A stretch of 64,000 nt of DNA from Photobacterium pectinilyticum (GTDB lineage: Bacteria > Pseudomonadota > Gammaproteobacteria > Enterobacterales > Vibrionaceae), in assembly GCF_024357955.1 (NCBI RefSeq), contig NZ_JANEYT010000028.1, positions 1 to 64,000 on the forward strand, read 5' to 3'. Both the position numbers and the translations under genes were made by a program. Below the pieces are notes generated by a model. That model was not told the origin of the DNA. It saw only the letters and a list, made by a program, of their open reading frames with translations, and searched no databases. Positions 1 to 9,974 of the stretch are shown in pieces. How positions within the stretch are numbered: the stretch's first letter is position 1; each line of letters starts with the position of its first letter.

Positions 1-112
1 TTTGCGATCGGTCGTTCTTGGTCGAAAGATCTGATCGCAGAACCAGCTTTTAGTTCCCTTCTATTTTTATCCCGAGTTCAGGTTTTTTATGATTGGTGTA
101 AGGGGGAAGTGT

Positions 113-931
113 CTATCTGGCATGTACCGGGCAGGCTTGCTCGAAGCGCGCGCCGTCTTCCCAGCGCAGCAGAGTCATGCTATTGCCCCATACGCAGCCT
201 GTATCGAGGCCTATCACTTGATCGTCTTCATATCCCATCAGTGCCGCCCAGTGGCCGAAGATCATCTTCTTGCCTAGCTCTGGGCGCGGAAGGGTGAACC
301 ATGGCACTAGCTGGTTGCTAGCCGCTTCTTTGGGAGAGACTTTACACGCCATGTCGAGCCGACCATCCGGGTAACAGAAACGCATACGGGTAAAGACATT
401 GATGGTATAGCGGTAGCGCTCGATACCTTGCAAGTCTGAAGACCAGCGATCGGGGCCATTGCCATACATATTCTTCAATAACCAAAGGTGGTTATCCCCT
501 TGCAGTACTTGCTCGACCTCTCTGGCTTGCTTCTGGGCCTGTTTGAGGCTCCAGTGGGCAGGAATGCCGGCATGGGTCATGACAAAGGGAAGCGTTGGGT
601 GCTCAGCCAGTAACGGTTGCTGACGAAGCCAGTGTAGCAATTCATCGCGATCTGGTGCATCAAAGATTGGCTGAAGCTTGTCTTTGATTTTGCTCTTGGC
701 AATACCTTCGGCGACAGCGAGCAGGTGGAGGTCGTGGTTACCCAATACTGTTGTGGCTTGCTTACCGAGGCTTTTGACAAAACGGAGTGTTTCAAGCGAG
801 AGAGGGCCGCGGGCGACAAGATCGCCGGTTAGCCAAAGTTCATCGTGTTGCGGATCGAAACCGGCAGTATCGAGAAGTTGGCGCAAGTCATCAAGGCAGC
901 CTTGGATATCGCCAACAAGGTAGGTCGACAT
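113..931 (-). CDS. apaH: Diadenosine tetraphosphatase (symmetrical Ap4A hydrolase)
   Basis: Cytoplasmic metallophosphatase that splits Ap4A into two ADP; the family also removes Np4 caps from RNA. Metal-binding motifs of the calcineurin-like fold are visible in order: GDIQG at residues 7-11, GDLVARG at 36-42, GNHDLHLL at 64-71 and THAGI at 119-123. At 272 residues it has the usual length. It is the last gene of the leftward lptD-surA-pdxA-rsmA-apaG-apaH series, starting 9 bases after the apaG stop. The first 112 bases of the window, downstream of it, hold no gene I can support. Confidence 0.97.
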   Translation of the reverse strand: MSTYLVGDIQGCLDDLRQLLDTAGFDPQHDELWLTGDLVARGPLSLETLRFVKSLGKQATTVLGNHDLHLLAVAEGIAKSKIKDKLQPIFDAPDRDELLHWLRQQPLLAEHPTLPFVMTHAGIPAHWSLKQAQKQAREVEQVLQGDNHLWLLKNMYGNGPDRWSSDLQGIERYRYTINVFTRMRFCYPDGRLDMACKVSPKEAASNQLVPWFTLPRPELGKKMIFGHWAALMGYEDDQVIGLDTGCVWGNSMTLLRWEDGARFEQACPVHAR

Positions 932-940
932 AATGATCCT

Positions 941-1324
941 TTAGTGGAGAATATTAGGCACTGACAGGCGAAATGGTGAAACTTCTGCGACAAACTCGTC
1001 ACCGTTTTCATTGATCATGACGTAATGCCCTTCCATGACCCCGAGTGGCGTTTCAATAATTGTGCCGCTGGTGTAAGTGTATTCTTCATGGGCCGCAATG
1101 ATCGGTTGCTCACCGACCACACCTTCTCCTTCAATCACCAGTTTCTTGCCATTGGCATCGGTGATCAGCCAGCGCCTACTGAGCAGCTGGGCTTGGCCAG
1201 TGCCTAAATTGGCAATGGTGATAGTGTAGGAAAAGACATAGCGTTGGTTGTCCGGTTCGGATTGCTCTTCGATGTAGTGCGTTACGACTCGGCATTTGAT
1301 GGTTGGCGTCATGTTCGTTGTCAT
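941..1324 (-). CDS. apaG: ApaG, FnIII-like (DUF525) protein
   Basis: Small beta-sandwich protein of the ApaG/DUF525 family. The biochemical role is not settled; mutations in this operon segment affect Ap4A levels and cation efflux in enterobacteria. The 127-residue product shows the family core, including the [10 protein letters not shown] segment and the glycine-rich GEGVVGEQP loop followed by the YTSGT and GVMEGHY strands. It sits between rsmA and apaH in the same leftward operon, a conserved gammaproteobacterial order. The start ATG gives the normal family length, although ATG codons for a slightly shorter form lie just inside. Confidence 0.95.
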   Translation of the reverse strand: MTTNMTPTIKCRVVTHYIEEQSEPDNQRYVFSYTITIANLGTGQAQLLSRRWLITDANGKKLVIEGEGVVGEQPIIAAHEEYTYTSGTIIETPLGVMEGHYVMINENGDEFVAEVSPFRLSVPNILH

Positions 1325-1406
1325 TGTTATGCATCCTTTCTTGGCAAGCTACCGGGTCTATGTCAAGAGCCCGGTAGCGAGGTCAATGTCACTGGCGCCT
1401 GCACAT

Positions 1407-2219
1407 TTATTTGTTGTGATTTGCATCCAGCCAGTTTGCCATATCGACAAATTGTTCAAGCGTCAGGTTTTCTGGGCGCAGACCAGGGTTGATCCCCAGC
1501 GCTTCCAGCTGCTCGACAGTCAACAGTGCCTTGAAACAGTTGCGAATTGTCTTGCGGCGTTGGTTGAAACCTTCGCGGCAAACACGATCCAACCATTTAA
1601 GGTTAGTACATGGATATGGCAGAGTTTCATAGGGTGTAATTCGCACAACGGCAGAGTCAACCTTTGGTGCTGGTACAAACGACTCTGGCGGTACTTCCAG
1701 TACAGGCATTACTCGAGAGTAGTACTGGGCCATAACGGTCAGGCGACCATACGCTTTGCTGCCAGGGCCGGCTGCCAAGCGGTTAACCACTTCTTTCTGT
1801 AGCATGAAATGCATATCTTCAATATGCTCATGGAACGAGAAAAGGTGGAACATCAACGGCGTTGAAATGTTATATGGCAAGTTACCGAAAATGCGTAGCT
1901 TGTTGTTTTCTTTGATCAGCTGAGTGAAGTCAAAGCGCATTGCATCGCCTTCATGGATCGTTAGTTTGTCACCAAGATCCGGATGATTGCGTAGGCGCTC
2001 GGCCAGATCACGGTCAAGTTCGATAACAGTAAACTTATCGACCATTTTGCCGACAGGCTCGGTGATCGCACCCAGACCCGGGCCGATTTCTACCAGGTTT
2101 TGGCCTGGACGAGGGTTAATTGACGATACGATACCGTCAATGATGTATGGGTCATTCAAGAAATTCTGACCAAAGCGCTTACGCGCGCGGTGGCCTAGGT
2201 GGACCTGATCGCTGCTCAT
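1407..2219 (-). CDS. rsmA: 16S rRNA (adenine1518-N6/adenine1519-N6)-dimethyltransferase
   Basis: Dimethylates two adjacent adenines in the 3' terminal hairpin of 16S rRNA during late small-subunit assembly, using S-adenosylmethionine. Visible motifs are GQNFLND at residues 17-23, the SAM-binding [11 protein letters not shown] near 43-53, and the catalytic NLPY at 113-116. Length 270 matches the family (also named KsgA). Its start codon overlaps the pdxA stop by 4 bases, which implies translational coupling. Loss in other bacteria gives kasugamycin resistance. Confidence 0.97.
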   Translation of the reverse strand: MSSDQVHLGHRARKRFGQNFLNDPYIIDGIVSSINPRPGQNLVEIGPGLGAITEPVGKMVDKFTVIELDRDLAERLRNHPDLGDKLTIHEGDAMRFDFTQLIKENNKLRIFGNLPYNISTPLMFHLFSFHEHIEDMHFMLQKEVVNRLAAGPGSKAYGRLTVMAQYYSRVMPVLEVPPESFVPAPKVDSAVVRITPYETLPYPCTNLKWLDRVCREGFNQRRKTIRNCFKALLTVEQLEALGINPGLRPENLTLEQFVDMANWLDANHNK

Positions 2220-3208
2220 GTTTGCTTTTCTACCAATTCAAGGGCGTGCGATAGCGCTGTCCAAAGGCTACCGGTGTCCGCCTGTCCGGTACCGGCTAGT
2301 TCCAGTGCGGTACCATGATCTACTGAGGTTCTGATGAAGGGCAGGCCTAACGTAATGTTGACTGATTTACCAAAGCCTTTGAATTTCAGCACTGGCAGCC
2401 CTTGATCGTGATACATGGCCAGTACCGTGTCGGCATCGGCCAGATATTTTTCCTGGAAGATGGTGTCTGCTGGCAGTGGGCCAATCAGATCCATTCCTTC
2501 CTGTTGGCGGAGCTGCTCCAGCGCCGGACTGATCACATCGATCTCCTCGGAGCCTAGGCAGCCATCTTCGCCGGCATGTGGGTTTAAGCCACAGACATAA
2601 ATCTTTGGTTCGGCAATGCCGAATTTGCTGACAAGATCAGCATGCAGGATACGGATAACCTGCTGTAAACGCTCTTCGGTGATGGCTTTGGAGACACTGG
2701 CCAGCGGTATGTGGGTGGTGACCAGAGCGACTCGAAGTCCTTCGGTTGCCAGCATCATCACGACCTGAGCGGTATTGGACTGCTGGGCAAAGAACTCGGT
2801 ATGACCGCTGAACGACACTCCCGCTCGGTTGATCACTCCTTTGTGCACAGGACCTGTGATAACAGCAGCAAATTCGCCGTCCATACAGCCCTGTGCTGCA
2901 CGTTCCAAGGTGCTTAACACATAATGCCCATTCAGCTCGTTTAGCGTGCCAGCCTCGACAGCCGCTGCCAGAGGCAGATCGGCAACCACCAAGGTGCCAG
3001 CCTGGTGGGGCTTGGCCGTTTGGCTGGAGTCATAGGCCTTAATCGCCAATGGCAAACCGAGCTGGGCTGCACGTTCTACCATAAGCTGAGCGTTAGCACA
3101 AATGACAAGTTGGTGCGGCCAATCTTGCTGAGCAAGGGCTAGCACCAAATCAGGGCCGATCCCAGCAGGCTCGCCAGGGGTTATCGCAATACGTTTAACC
3201 TTGGTCAT
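2216..3208 (-). CDS. pdxA: 4-hydroxythreonine-4-phosphate dehydrogenase
   Basis: NAD-dependent enzyme of the DXP-dependent pyridoxal phosphate pathway; it oxidises 4-phosphohydroxy-L-threonine before PdxJ acts. The N-terminal [12 protein letters not shown] segment, the TGPVHKG and [10 protein letters not shown] motifs with a metal-binding histidine, [10 protein letters not shown], and the C-terminal [10 protein letters not shown] and [11 protein letters not shown] blocks are all intact. Length 330 is normal. It overlaps surA upstream by 14 bases and rsmA downstream by 4, so the genes form one tightly packed transcription unit. Confidence 0.97.
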   Translation of the reverse strand: MTKVKRIAITPGEPAGIGPDLVLALAQQDWPHQLVICANAQLMVERAAQLGLPLAIKAYDSSQTAKPHQAGTLVVADLPLAAAVEAGTLNELNGHYVLSTLERAAQGCMDGEFAAVITGPVHKGVINRAGVSFSGHTEFFAQQSNTAQVVMMLATEGLRVALVTTHIPLASVSKAITEERLQQVIRILHADLVSKFGIAEPKIYVCGLNPHAGEDGCLGSEEIDVISPALEQLRQQEGMDLIGPLPADTIFQEKYLADADTVLAMYHDQGLPVLKFKGFGKSVNITLGLPFIRTSVDHGTALELAGTGQADTGSLWTALSHALELVEKQT

Positions 3209-4499
3209 TAGTACGTTCCGGTTGTTCTATGAAAGCGCCGGCACGCAGTTCCTGCAGCCAAGCCTGTGCTTCTTCGTTGAATTTACGGCTGAACAAGATG
3301 CGATAGGCACGGTTCTTCACGGCGGCATCGGTACGATCGACATCGCGGCGGTTAAGAACCTCGACAATGTGCCAGCCGTGAACCGTCTTGAACGGTTCGC
3401 TGATCATGCCTTCAGGCAAGGTTTCCACCTTGTCCTTGAACTCAGGTACATAGAGATCAGGTGTTTGCCAGCCTAGCTCACCGCCGTTGGCAGCAGAGCC
3501 TGGGTCAGCACTCAGGGCTTGAGCGGCATCGGCAAAGCTACGCTCACCGGCCAAGATCGCACGACGGGCTTGCTCAAGCTGTTCCTGCGCACCTTCGTCG
3601 CTGAGGATCACCGATGTCTTCACCAGGATATGGCGGGCGTTGACCTCGGTAACCGAGACGGTCTCTAAACCATCAACCTGATTGATTTTTAAGATATGGT
3701 AGCCGACACCGCTGCGGAATGGCCCGACAATAGCACCGGTGCCCTGAGATTGGATTTGATCAGCAAAAATAGTGGGCATTTCTTCCTTGCGCATCCAGCC
3801 CCACTCGCCGCCCTGAAGGGCTTTAGGGCCTTTGGAGTAGCTGTAAGCCAAGTTGGCAAAATCGGCACCATCTTTTAGCTGGTTGACGATCTGCTGGGCT
3901 TCTTTGGCGACTTCATCACGTTCAACCGCCGTGGCTCCTTCTTCAACGCGAAGTTGGATGTGGCTGACGTTGTAGCGCACGCCCTGTTGTTCTTGCTGGC
4001 TGAGTTGACCTGCCAAGGTTTCAACTTCCTGCGGCAGGATGTTGATCCGGCGGCGCACCTGAATGGTACGGGCTTCACTGGCGGTCATATCGCGGCGCAT
4101 TTGCTCGCGGAAAATTGAGAAGCTGATGCCATTGGCTGCCAGCGTTTGCTGCAACTGGCCCACTGTCATCTGCTGCTCAGCAGCCATTTGGTTGATGGCC
4201 TGATCAAGGCGGTTATCGTCGATACGGATCCCGAATTGCTCGGCCTGCTGGAGTTGCAGGGTCTCCATCACCAGTTTTTCCATGATCTGGTTAACCAGCA
4301 CATCGTCCGGCGGAAGCGGTTGGTTCTGACCGGCGGCATTCATACGTACGGTTTTCAGCATGGCATCGACATCGCTTTGTAAGATCACGCTGTCATTGAC
4401 GATCGTGACAATACTATCAAGTTGTTGCGGTGCGGCAATAGTGCCAGCAGAAAGGCCCAATAGTGCAATACCGAGCAGACTAGACTTCCAATTTTTCAT
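3195..4499 (-). CDS. surA: Periplasmic chaperone and peptidyl-prolyl isomerase SurA
   Basis: Periplasmic chaperone that escorts unfolded outer-membrane proteins, notably LptD, to the BAM complex. A Sec signal peptide ends near residue 22 (the GTIAA region). A chaperone N-domain follows, then two parvulin-type PPIase domains. The first covers roughly residues 170-275 and contains HIQLRVEEG and GGEWGWM. The second covers roughly 285-390 and contains ARHILVKTS and GGELGWQ. A short C-terminal helix closes the protein. Length 434 is typical. It lies directly downstream of its major client gene, lptD. Confidence 0.97.
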   Translation of the reverse strand: MKNWKSSLLGIALLGLSAGTIAAPQQLDSIVTIVNDSVILQSDVDAMLKTVRMNAAGQNQPLPPDDVLVNQIMEKLVMETLQLQQAEQFGIRIDDNRLDQAINQMAAEQQMTVGQLQQTLAANGISFSIFREQMRRDMTASEARTIQVRRRINILPQEVETLAGQLSQQEQQGVRYNVSHIQLRVEEGATAVERDEVAKEAQQIVNQLKDGADFANLAYSYSKGPKALQGGEWGWMRKEEMPTIFADQIQSQGTGAIVGPFRSGVGYHILKINQVDGLETVSVTEVNARHILVKTSVILSDEGAQEQLEQARRAILAGERSFADAAQALSADPGSAANGGELGWQTPDLYVPEFKDKVETLPEGMISEPFKTVHGWHIVEVLNRRDVDRTDAAVKNRAYRILFSRKFNEEAQAWLQELRAGAFIEQPERTNDQG

Positions 4500-4564
4500 A
4501 GTTCGTTTCCATCGGGCGCCGGGGCGCGTTGATTCTTGATGGGAAGGGCTGGCCCTTCCATCTA

Positions 4565-6925
4565 TTAGTTATTGAGGTAGAAAGGGCGGCCGTAGCCAAT
4601 CGAGTTATTGTCGCTGGTCGTCCCTATTGGGGCCAACCCAAGCCCAATCAGGCTGAACGAAATACTGAAGTTCTGCTCGTATTCTGTAGAGCTGCTCGAT
4701 ACGTTCGAACGTGTTTTTAAGTATTCGTTGTAGCCTAAGCTAATCATCCAACAAGACGTGCGGAAGTTCAGGCTGATCTGCCCTTCAAGCATCTGGTTTT
4801 CGGTCAAATCGTGGTAGTAATCACCACGCAGTGATACCCCGTCATAGATAGGGAAACCAGTCGAAAAACCAAGCTGTGAGATCCCGTCTTCGGTATAACG
4901 GTTTAGCTGGTCTTCGTCGAGGATGTTATCTAGCAGATACTCTTTCGATATATAACGGTAGTTGAGCTGGCTGAAGGTACTCCCCTCACGATACTCAATG
5001 GCACCATTGGCAAACTGGAGATCTTTTTTATTGGCGTCATACTGCACGCCGCCGTGGAAAAACAGCCAGTCATCGTAATTGAAATCAGACTCGAGTGCGG
5101 TTGCCGAGTAGTTCGGGCTAGTTTCGTTATTACTATCCAGGTTTCGGCCCGATTCATTGAGGTAGAAGATTTGTCCTACTGCAATATTGAAACGTTCCTT
5201 GAATTGGTTATCGAAGTAGCGAGACGTTGCACCGATGGTAAACTGGTTGGCAGCGGCAATACGGTCGACACTGGAGTAGCGTTTGTCACGGAATAGTCCG
5301 TAGTAGTCTGTTTGCATCAAGGTGGTGTCGTATGCATCGTAAATGCCTTTTTGAACGACATCTTTGACATACAGGTATTGGACTTGTGGTTCAAGGCTTT
5401 GGGTGTAGCTATCACCCCAGATCAGTGTATCACGCTCGAGATGCAAACCACTGTGCAGGCGGATACTCGGGACGGTACGTGAGACGCTTCCCTCTAGCTC
5501 AAGGCCTTTATCGATGAGTTCCTGTGCGTTTGGATCAAAGTCCTGATTGTAATAGGTATACATCAGCTTAGCTTCGCTGGTCACCGACCACCAAGGCGTC
5601 GCATAGGGCAGTGTCAGGGTTGGCTCAAAATGGACGCGGTCCGCAGTCGGCTTGTCAGGATCGTCATTTTCAAACCGGCTGACATGGCTATTGAGCGAGA
5701 AATCCAATCCATATGGCATATCGTCATAATAGTAGTTCGCTTCTACCTGCGGCATCAGGCGGTAACTTGATGATACGCCAAGGGTTAATGGTTGGAAATC
5801 CCTGACTCGCAGGGTCGAATCCCAATTCCGATCGCGATAAGACACTTCGGCGGTTTGTAGCAGATTGTTGTCTTCTCGTTCACCAATACTGGAGTCGATA
5901 TCGGAGAAGTAAGTAGGGTCACTGACCTTGCTGTAGTCAATCTCGAATAACCAGTGTTGGTTATACATACCATTGTGAGACCAGTTAAAGCCCCAACGCG
6001 GATCGTTGTCTGAGTCTTTTTGGTCATTGCCCAGGTATTCACCGGATAAATTACCTGTGCCTAATTCGGTTAAATACCGGAAGTCGGCGTTGAGCTGCAG
6101 GCCTCGATTACTCATGTATTTTGGCGTGATGGTCATGTCATAGTTGGGCGCGATGTTCCAATAGAACGGCGTCTCCAGCTCAAAACCATCACGGGAGCCA
6201 TAGCTGACTGACGGGTAGAGGAAGCCGGTCAGGCGCTCATCACCAACAGGAACTCGCAGGTACGGCATGTAGAATACCGGGACATCAGCGACTTCGAAGC
6301 GGGCGTTGTAGAGATCGGCAAAGGGGGAGTCTGCTTCTCTTTCGATGCTGGTCGCTGAGAACTGCCAGCTTTTATCACCCGCTGGACAGGTGGTGTAAGT
6401 GCCGTTTTTCAGGCGGTAGTACGAGATACCGTTTTTGGTCACACGCTCAGCTTCGCCGCGGCCGGCTTCACAGGTCATGTTGTAGACGGCGTTCTCCAGC
6501 TGGGAGTCTTCAGTATCGAGGTTGCTCTTGATACGGTCAGAATACACCTCGATGGTGCCATCATGGAAATAGACGTTACCTTCGGCTGTGACAACATTTG
6601 CGGGTTGTTCGAGAGTCGCAATATCCGCGGCTACTGTGCGGTTGCCCTGACGAACGATGACATCACCGGTGTAGGTGACACTTTTGTTGTTGAGTGCTTC
6701 GGCTTGATCTGCGGTGACCTTGATCGGCTCATTGTTCGGATCGGCAGGCATCTGTTCGGGGGCGATACACACCCCACGGACCATCGCCAGTTCGTCAGTT
6801 TCATCACTGACCGCAGAGCCGCCGTTGGCATTCTCTGAGGCGGCTTGGTTTGCGTAAGCCACCGTCGGGCCGAAAAGTGCCAGGCTGATCATGGTCGCCA
6901 ATAAGCTGCGGGAAGTAGATGACAT
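4565..6925 (-). CDS. lptD: LPS-assembly outer-membrane protein LptD
   Basis: Outer-membrane beta-barrel that, with lipoprotein LptE, inserts lipopolysaccharide into the outer leaflet. Residues 1-25 form a signal peptide ending in VAYA. An OstA/LptA-like beta-jellyroll spans roughly 65-180, and the remainder is a barrel rich in alternating aromatic strands. Cysteines are at about 53, 152, 180 and 725. The C-terminal cysteine is single (TSCWM), where E. coli has an adjacent pair. Length 786 fits the family. It heads the leftward operon; 200 bases of promoter region separate it from divergent djlA. Confidence 0.97.
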   Translation of the reverse strand: MSSTSRSLLATMISLALFGPTVAYANQAASENANGGSAVSDETDELAMVRGVCIAPEQMPADPNNEPIKVTADQAEALNNKSVTYTGDVIVRQGNRTVAADIATLEQPANVVTAEGNVYFHDGTIEVYSDRIKSNLDTEDSQLENAVYNMTCEAGRGEAERVTKNGISYYRLKNGTYTTCPAGDKSWQFSATSIEREADSPFADLYNARFEVADVPVFYMPYLRVPVGDERLTGFLYPSVSYGSRDGFELETPFYWNIAPNYDMTITPKYMSNRGLQLNADFRYLTELGTGNLSGEYLGNDQKDSDNDPRWGFNWSHNGMYNQHWLFEIDYSKVSDPTYFSDIDSSIGEREDNNLLQTAEVSYRDRNWDSTLRVRDFQPLTLGVSSSYRLMPQVEANYYYDDMPYGLDFSLNSHVSRFENDDPDKPTADRVHFEPTLTLPYATPWWSVTSEAKLMYTYYNQDFDPNAQELIDKGLELEGSVSRTVPSIRLHSGLHLERDTLIWGDSYTQSLEPQVQYLYVKDVVQKGIYDAYDTTLMQTDYYGLFRDKRYSSVDRIAAANQFTIGATSRYFDNQFKERFNIAVGQIFYLNESGRNLDSNNETSPNYSATALESDFNYDDWLFFHGGVQYDANKKDLQFANGAIEYREGSTFSQLNYRYISKEYLLDNILDEDQLNRYTEDGISQLGFSTGFPIYDGVSLRGDYYHDLTENQMLEGQISLNFRTSCWMISLGYNEYLKTRSNVSSSSTEYEQNFSISFSLIGLGLAPIGTTSDNNSIGYGRPFYLNN

Positions 6926-7125
6926 CTAACTAAACGTTCCTGTAATAAAGTTTTTAGCGCATTTGTTATTGTAAACTGGGTTTTGACAAGCTTTCCCAGT
7001 CAATGCCAGCTATGATAATGCAAATTCTATCCGACGGCATCTTTTGGCTCATTTTTTGGCTTTTGCTATCGGGTGTAATGCATGAGAATTATTTCTAAAT
7101 TTAGCAAATTACCAGAGAGTAGCGA

Positions 7126-7962
7126 ATGCAGGTTTGGGGCAAAATACTTGGGGCATTTTTTGGCTTCCTCCTTGGCGGGCCGTTTGGTCTGTTGTTAGGT
7201 CTCTTTTTGGGCCATAAGTTCGATAAAGCGCGATCAATAGTTTACCAAAGGCGAAGTTTTGCGGGATTTGGCGGAAATCAGGCATCCAGCGCTGAGCGTC
7301 AAGCCGAATTTTTCCACGCCGGCTTTGCCGTTATGGGGCATGTGGCGAAAGCTAAAGGGCGAGTGACCGAGGATGAAATCCGAGTTGCCAGCGATATTAT
7401 GGACAGGATGGGGCTTCATGGCGAATCGCGCCGTCAAGCTCAGAATGCCTTTCGTGATGGCAAAGAGGACGGTTTCCCGTTACAAGAAATACTTGGCAAA
7501 GTACGCGTAGGTTTTGCAGGGCGAGCCGATTTAGTGCAGTTTTTCCTTGAATTGCAAATTCAGGCTGCGTTTGCTGATGGCAGTTTGCACCCGAGTGAAC
7601 GCCAGCTGTTACATGTTATTGCCCGTTCATTAGGTTTTTCTGAGCGTCAGCTAGAACAACGGCTGCGCATGCAAGAAGCGGCGTTTCGTTTCCAGCAAGG
7701 TAGCTTCAACCAGCAACAAGGTGGCTTCCAACAAGCCCCGACCAAGGATCAGCTTACTGATGCCTATGAAGTACTAGGCGTGAAAGATACCGCCACCTCA
7801 CAAGAGTTAAAGCGAGCATACCGCAAACAAATGAATGAGCATCATCCGGATAAGTTAGCCGCCAAAGGCTTGCCACCTGAGATGATGGAGCTGGCCAAGC
7901 AGAAGACCCAGGAGCTACAGGCTGCCTACGATCTGATCCGCAAGGAAAAAGGGTTTAAGTAG
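7126..7962 (+). CDS. djlA: Membrane-anchored DnaJ-like co-chaperone DjlA
   Basis: Type III J-domain protein that stimulates DnaK ATPase from the inner membrane. A single glycine-rich hydrophobic segment at about residues 6-30 anchors it. A TerB-like helical domain covers about 55-175, and a Q/F/G-rich linker follows (QQGSFNQQQGGFQQ). The J domain is C-terminal, with the HPD tripeptide at 240-242. Length 278 is normal. It is divergent from lptD, as in V. cholerae, and is followed by a hairpin terminator. Confidence 0.96.
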   Translation: MQVWGKILGAFFGFLLGGPFGLLLGLFLGHKFDKARSIVYQRRSFAGFGGNQASSAERQAEFFHAGFAVMGHVAKAKGRVTEDEIRVASDIMDRMGLHGESRRQAQNAFRDGKEDGFPLQEILGKVRVGFAGRADLVQFFLELQIQAAFADGSLHPSERQLLHVIARSLGFSERQLEQRLRMQEAAFRFQQGSFNQQQGGFQQAPTKDQLTDAYEVLGVKDTATSQELKRAYRKQMNEHHPDKLAAKGLPPEMMELAKQKTQELQAAYDLIRKEKGFK

Positions 7963-8021
7963 GGCAGAGCGGGTGTTGCGCCTTAGGCACCGCTAGCAAA
8001 AGCAGGCTCTAGAAGCAGAAC

Positions 8022-8051
8022 AAAGGCGAGATCGGCGATCTTGCCTTTTTA
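8022..8051 (+). terminator. Rho-independent terminator after djlA
   Basis: AAGGC-AGATC pairs with GATCT-TGCCTT around a three-base loop and is followed by a run of T on the plus strand. It lies 60 bases after the djlA stop and just before the convergent dehydrogenase gene ends. Confidence 0.75.
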
Positions 8052-8076
8052 CTCTCTCGTTAATGAAAACTCCCCT

Positions 8077-9030
8077 TCAAACCTGATTCTGTGGTTTACC
8101 TGCCGCAAACGCATTGAGATTGTCGATGAGTTGATTGGCCAAGGTTTGAATCGCACTATCTGAACCCCAGGCGACATGTGGGGTTAGCAACAAGTTTGGT
8201 AAGTGGTTATTGGCGATCAACGGGTTGTCATTGCCAGCTGGCTCTTCGGTGAAGACATCACATCCAGCACCAGCTATGTCTCCTGCGTGCAAGGCATCGA
8301 CTAAGGCTTGCTCGTCGACTAATCCACCACGGCCGATATTGATCAAGATTGCGCTGTTTTTCATTGTTTTTAGCTCATCGCGGCCGATAAGGTTGCGTGT
8401 CCCGCTATTGAGCGGGCAATGCAGGCTGAGTACATCGGCTTGTGCTAATACCGTATTGAAAGGCTGGTACCCCTCACGGCTGCTTTGGGCTCCTTTTCTA
8501 TCGGCAAATATAACCTTCATGCCCAATGCTTGTCCAAGCGTTGCCATTGCTTGCCCCAATCCTCCACTGCCGATAAGTCCCAGCGTAGCCCCGCGAATAT
8601 CTTTGATTGGATGGGTGAAAAAACAGAACTGATTTTTTTCCTGCCACACGCCTTGTTGAATATCTCGGTGGTAGCCCAGCAGGTTGCGGCGCAGGGCGAA
8701 CATCATGGCAACGGCGTGCTCAGGCACTGAGTCGACCGCATAGCCTCGGATATTGCACACGGTGATGCCATGCTCGTGACAATAAGCAAGATCGACATTG
8801 TTGATGCCGGTGGCGGCAATGGCGATCATCTTGAGTTTGGGGAGCTGGGCCAAAATAGCGGCATCCAGAATGACTTTGTTGGTGATGGCAATAGTCGCAT
8901 CAGCAAGGCGTTCAATAACCTGCTCGGGACGTGTTGCTGGGTATTGGGTCCAGCGGTGAGCAAATGTTGGCGATGGCAGGGAAATATGGGCCGGAATGGT
9001 ATCCCGGTCAAGAAAGACAATCTGTTCCAT
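8077..9030 (-). CDS. D-isomer specific 2-hydroxyacid dehydrogenase
   Basis: NAD(P)-dependent oxidoreductase of the D-2-hydroxyacid dehydrogenase family, closest in style to glycerate dehydrogenase/hydroxypyruvate reductase; the substrate cannot be read from sequence. From the ATG chosen here the Rossmann motif GLIGSGGLG is at residues 151-159. The catalytic triad is Arg234 (NIGRGG), Glu263 (TEEP) and His285 (TPHVAWG). Length 317. A TTG codon six positions upstream could extend it, but MEQIVFLDRD is the natural family start. It converges on djlA. Confidence 0.9.
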   Translation of the reverse strand: MEQIVFLDRDTIPAHISLPSPTFAHRWTQYPATRPEQVIERLADATIAITNKVILDAAILAQLPKLKMIAIAATGINNVDLAYCHEHGITVCNIRGYAVDSVPEHAVAMMFALRRNLLGYHRDIQQGVWQEKNQFCFFTHPIKDIRGATLGLIGSGGLGQAMATLGQALGMKVIFADRKGAQSSREGYQPFNTVLAQADVLSLHCPLNSGTRNLIGRDELKTMKNSAILINIGRGGLVDEQALVDALHAGDIAGAGCDVFTEEPAGNDNPLIANNHLPNLLLTPHVAWGSDSAIQTLANQLIDNLNAFAAGKPQNQV

Positions 9031-9101
9031 GGCGAAAGTGAGGCTCAAGAGTCAAGGATAATGCACTCAGTACACACTATCCTTGGCAGCCAACTCAAGT
9101 C

Positions 9102-9815
9102 CTATGGTTTGGAATAGTGATCCGGTAGGGTCTTTTGCGGAGCTTCGGCAAAGAATTCACACGGCGCAAACAGATGCATCGGATCACCGCTACGCGGATG
9201 AAAGAAGCTCAGCTCCGCGGCGTGCAGTTGCAGGCGAAGTGCCATTGCCTTGGCGTCCTGATGGGCATAAAAGCCATCCCCCAGAATTGGGTGGCCTAAG
9301 GCGAGCAAGTGAACCCGCAGTTGATGTGAGCGGCCAGTGATCGGGCGCAGGCGCACCAAGCTGGTGTCATTGCTACGTTCGAGCACCTGATAGTGGGTCA
9401 CCGACGGTTTGCCATCGTCAAAGCACACCTTTTGTTTCGGCCGGTTCGGCCAGTCACAGATCAGCGGTAAGTCGATAGTGCCGCTATCTTGCTCGATGTT
9501 GCCAAATGCACGGGCGTAATACACTTTTTCGGTACGGCGGTCCTGAAACTGGATTTTGATATTGCGCTCGGATTGTTTGTTCAGCGCGAGGACAATGACA
9601 CCAGAGGTTGCCATATCAAGACGATGGATGAGGTTAGCATCGGGAAAATCAGCCCGAACTCGGGTATAGATACTGTCATGGAAGGCTGGATCACGCCCGG
9701 GGTTGGATAGCAGGCCCGAAGGCTTATTTACCGCAATAATATCGTCGTCTTGGTACAGGATATCCAACCAAGGATCTTTGGGTGGGTTGTAGTCAATCTT
9801 GGGCAGTGTGCTCAT
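9102..9815 (-). CDS. rluA: Dual-specificity rRNA/tRNA pseudouridine synthase RluA
   Basis: Makes pseudouridine at 23S rRNA position 746 and tRNA position 32 in characterised homologs. The catalytic motif HRLDMATSG carries the active-site aspartate at residue 67. It is followed by the RRTEKVYYA segment and the C-terminal GRSHQLRVH and LGHPILGD blocks. There is no S4 domain, which fits RluA rather than RluB/C/D types. Length 237 is slightly longer than E. coli RluA. It lies downstream of rapA, separated by the rapA terminator. Confidence 0.93.
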   Translation of the reverse strand: MSTLPKIDYNPPKDPWLDILYQDDDIIAVNKPSGLLSNPGRDPAFHDSIYTRVRADFPDANLIHRLDMATSGVIVLALNKQSERNIKIQFQDRRTEKVYYARAFGNIEQDSGTIDLPLICDWPNRPKQKVCFDDGKPSVTHYQVLERSNDTSLVRLRPITGRSHQLRVHLLALGHPILGDGFYAHQDAKAMALRLQLHAAELSFFHPRSGDPMHLFAPCEFFAEAPQKTLPDHYSKP

Positions 9816-9929
9816 GGGGTGCAGGATCTACTAAAAAGGGCCAGTGAAAGGTCCGTGGTATTGGAAGGCGGCGATAATATCAGCAATGGCTGAGAAGGCA
9901 ATATCCTTGACACCAAATTTTGGGGATAT

Positions 9930-9957
9930 AAAAAAGCCGCCTGTGCAGGCGGCTTAA
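9930..9957 (-). terminator. Rho-independent terminator after rapA
   Basis: GCCGCCTG and CAGGCGGC pair around a two-base loop; read leftward, the stem is followed by six T residues. It lies 18 bases past the rapA stop. Confidence 0.85.
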
Positions 9958-9974
9958 TCTACCGTTGTTAGTGG

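Noticed and set aside
1-112. Possible C-terminal end of a neighbouring gene at the left edge
   Set aside because: Short open stretches exist in two frames, but none matches a protein end I recognise; folA would be expected nearby but cannot be seen.
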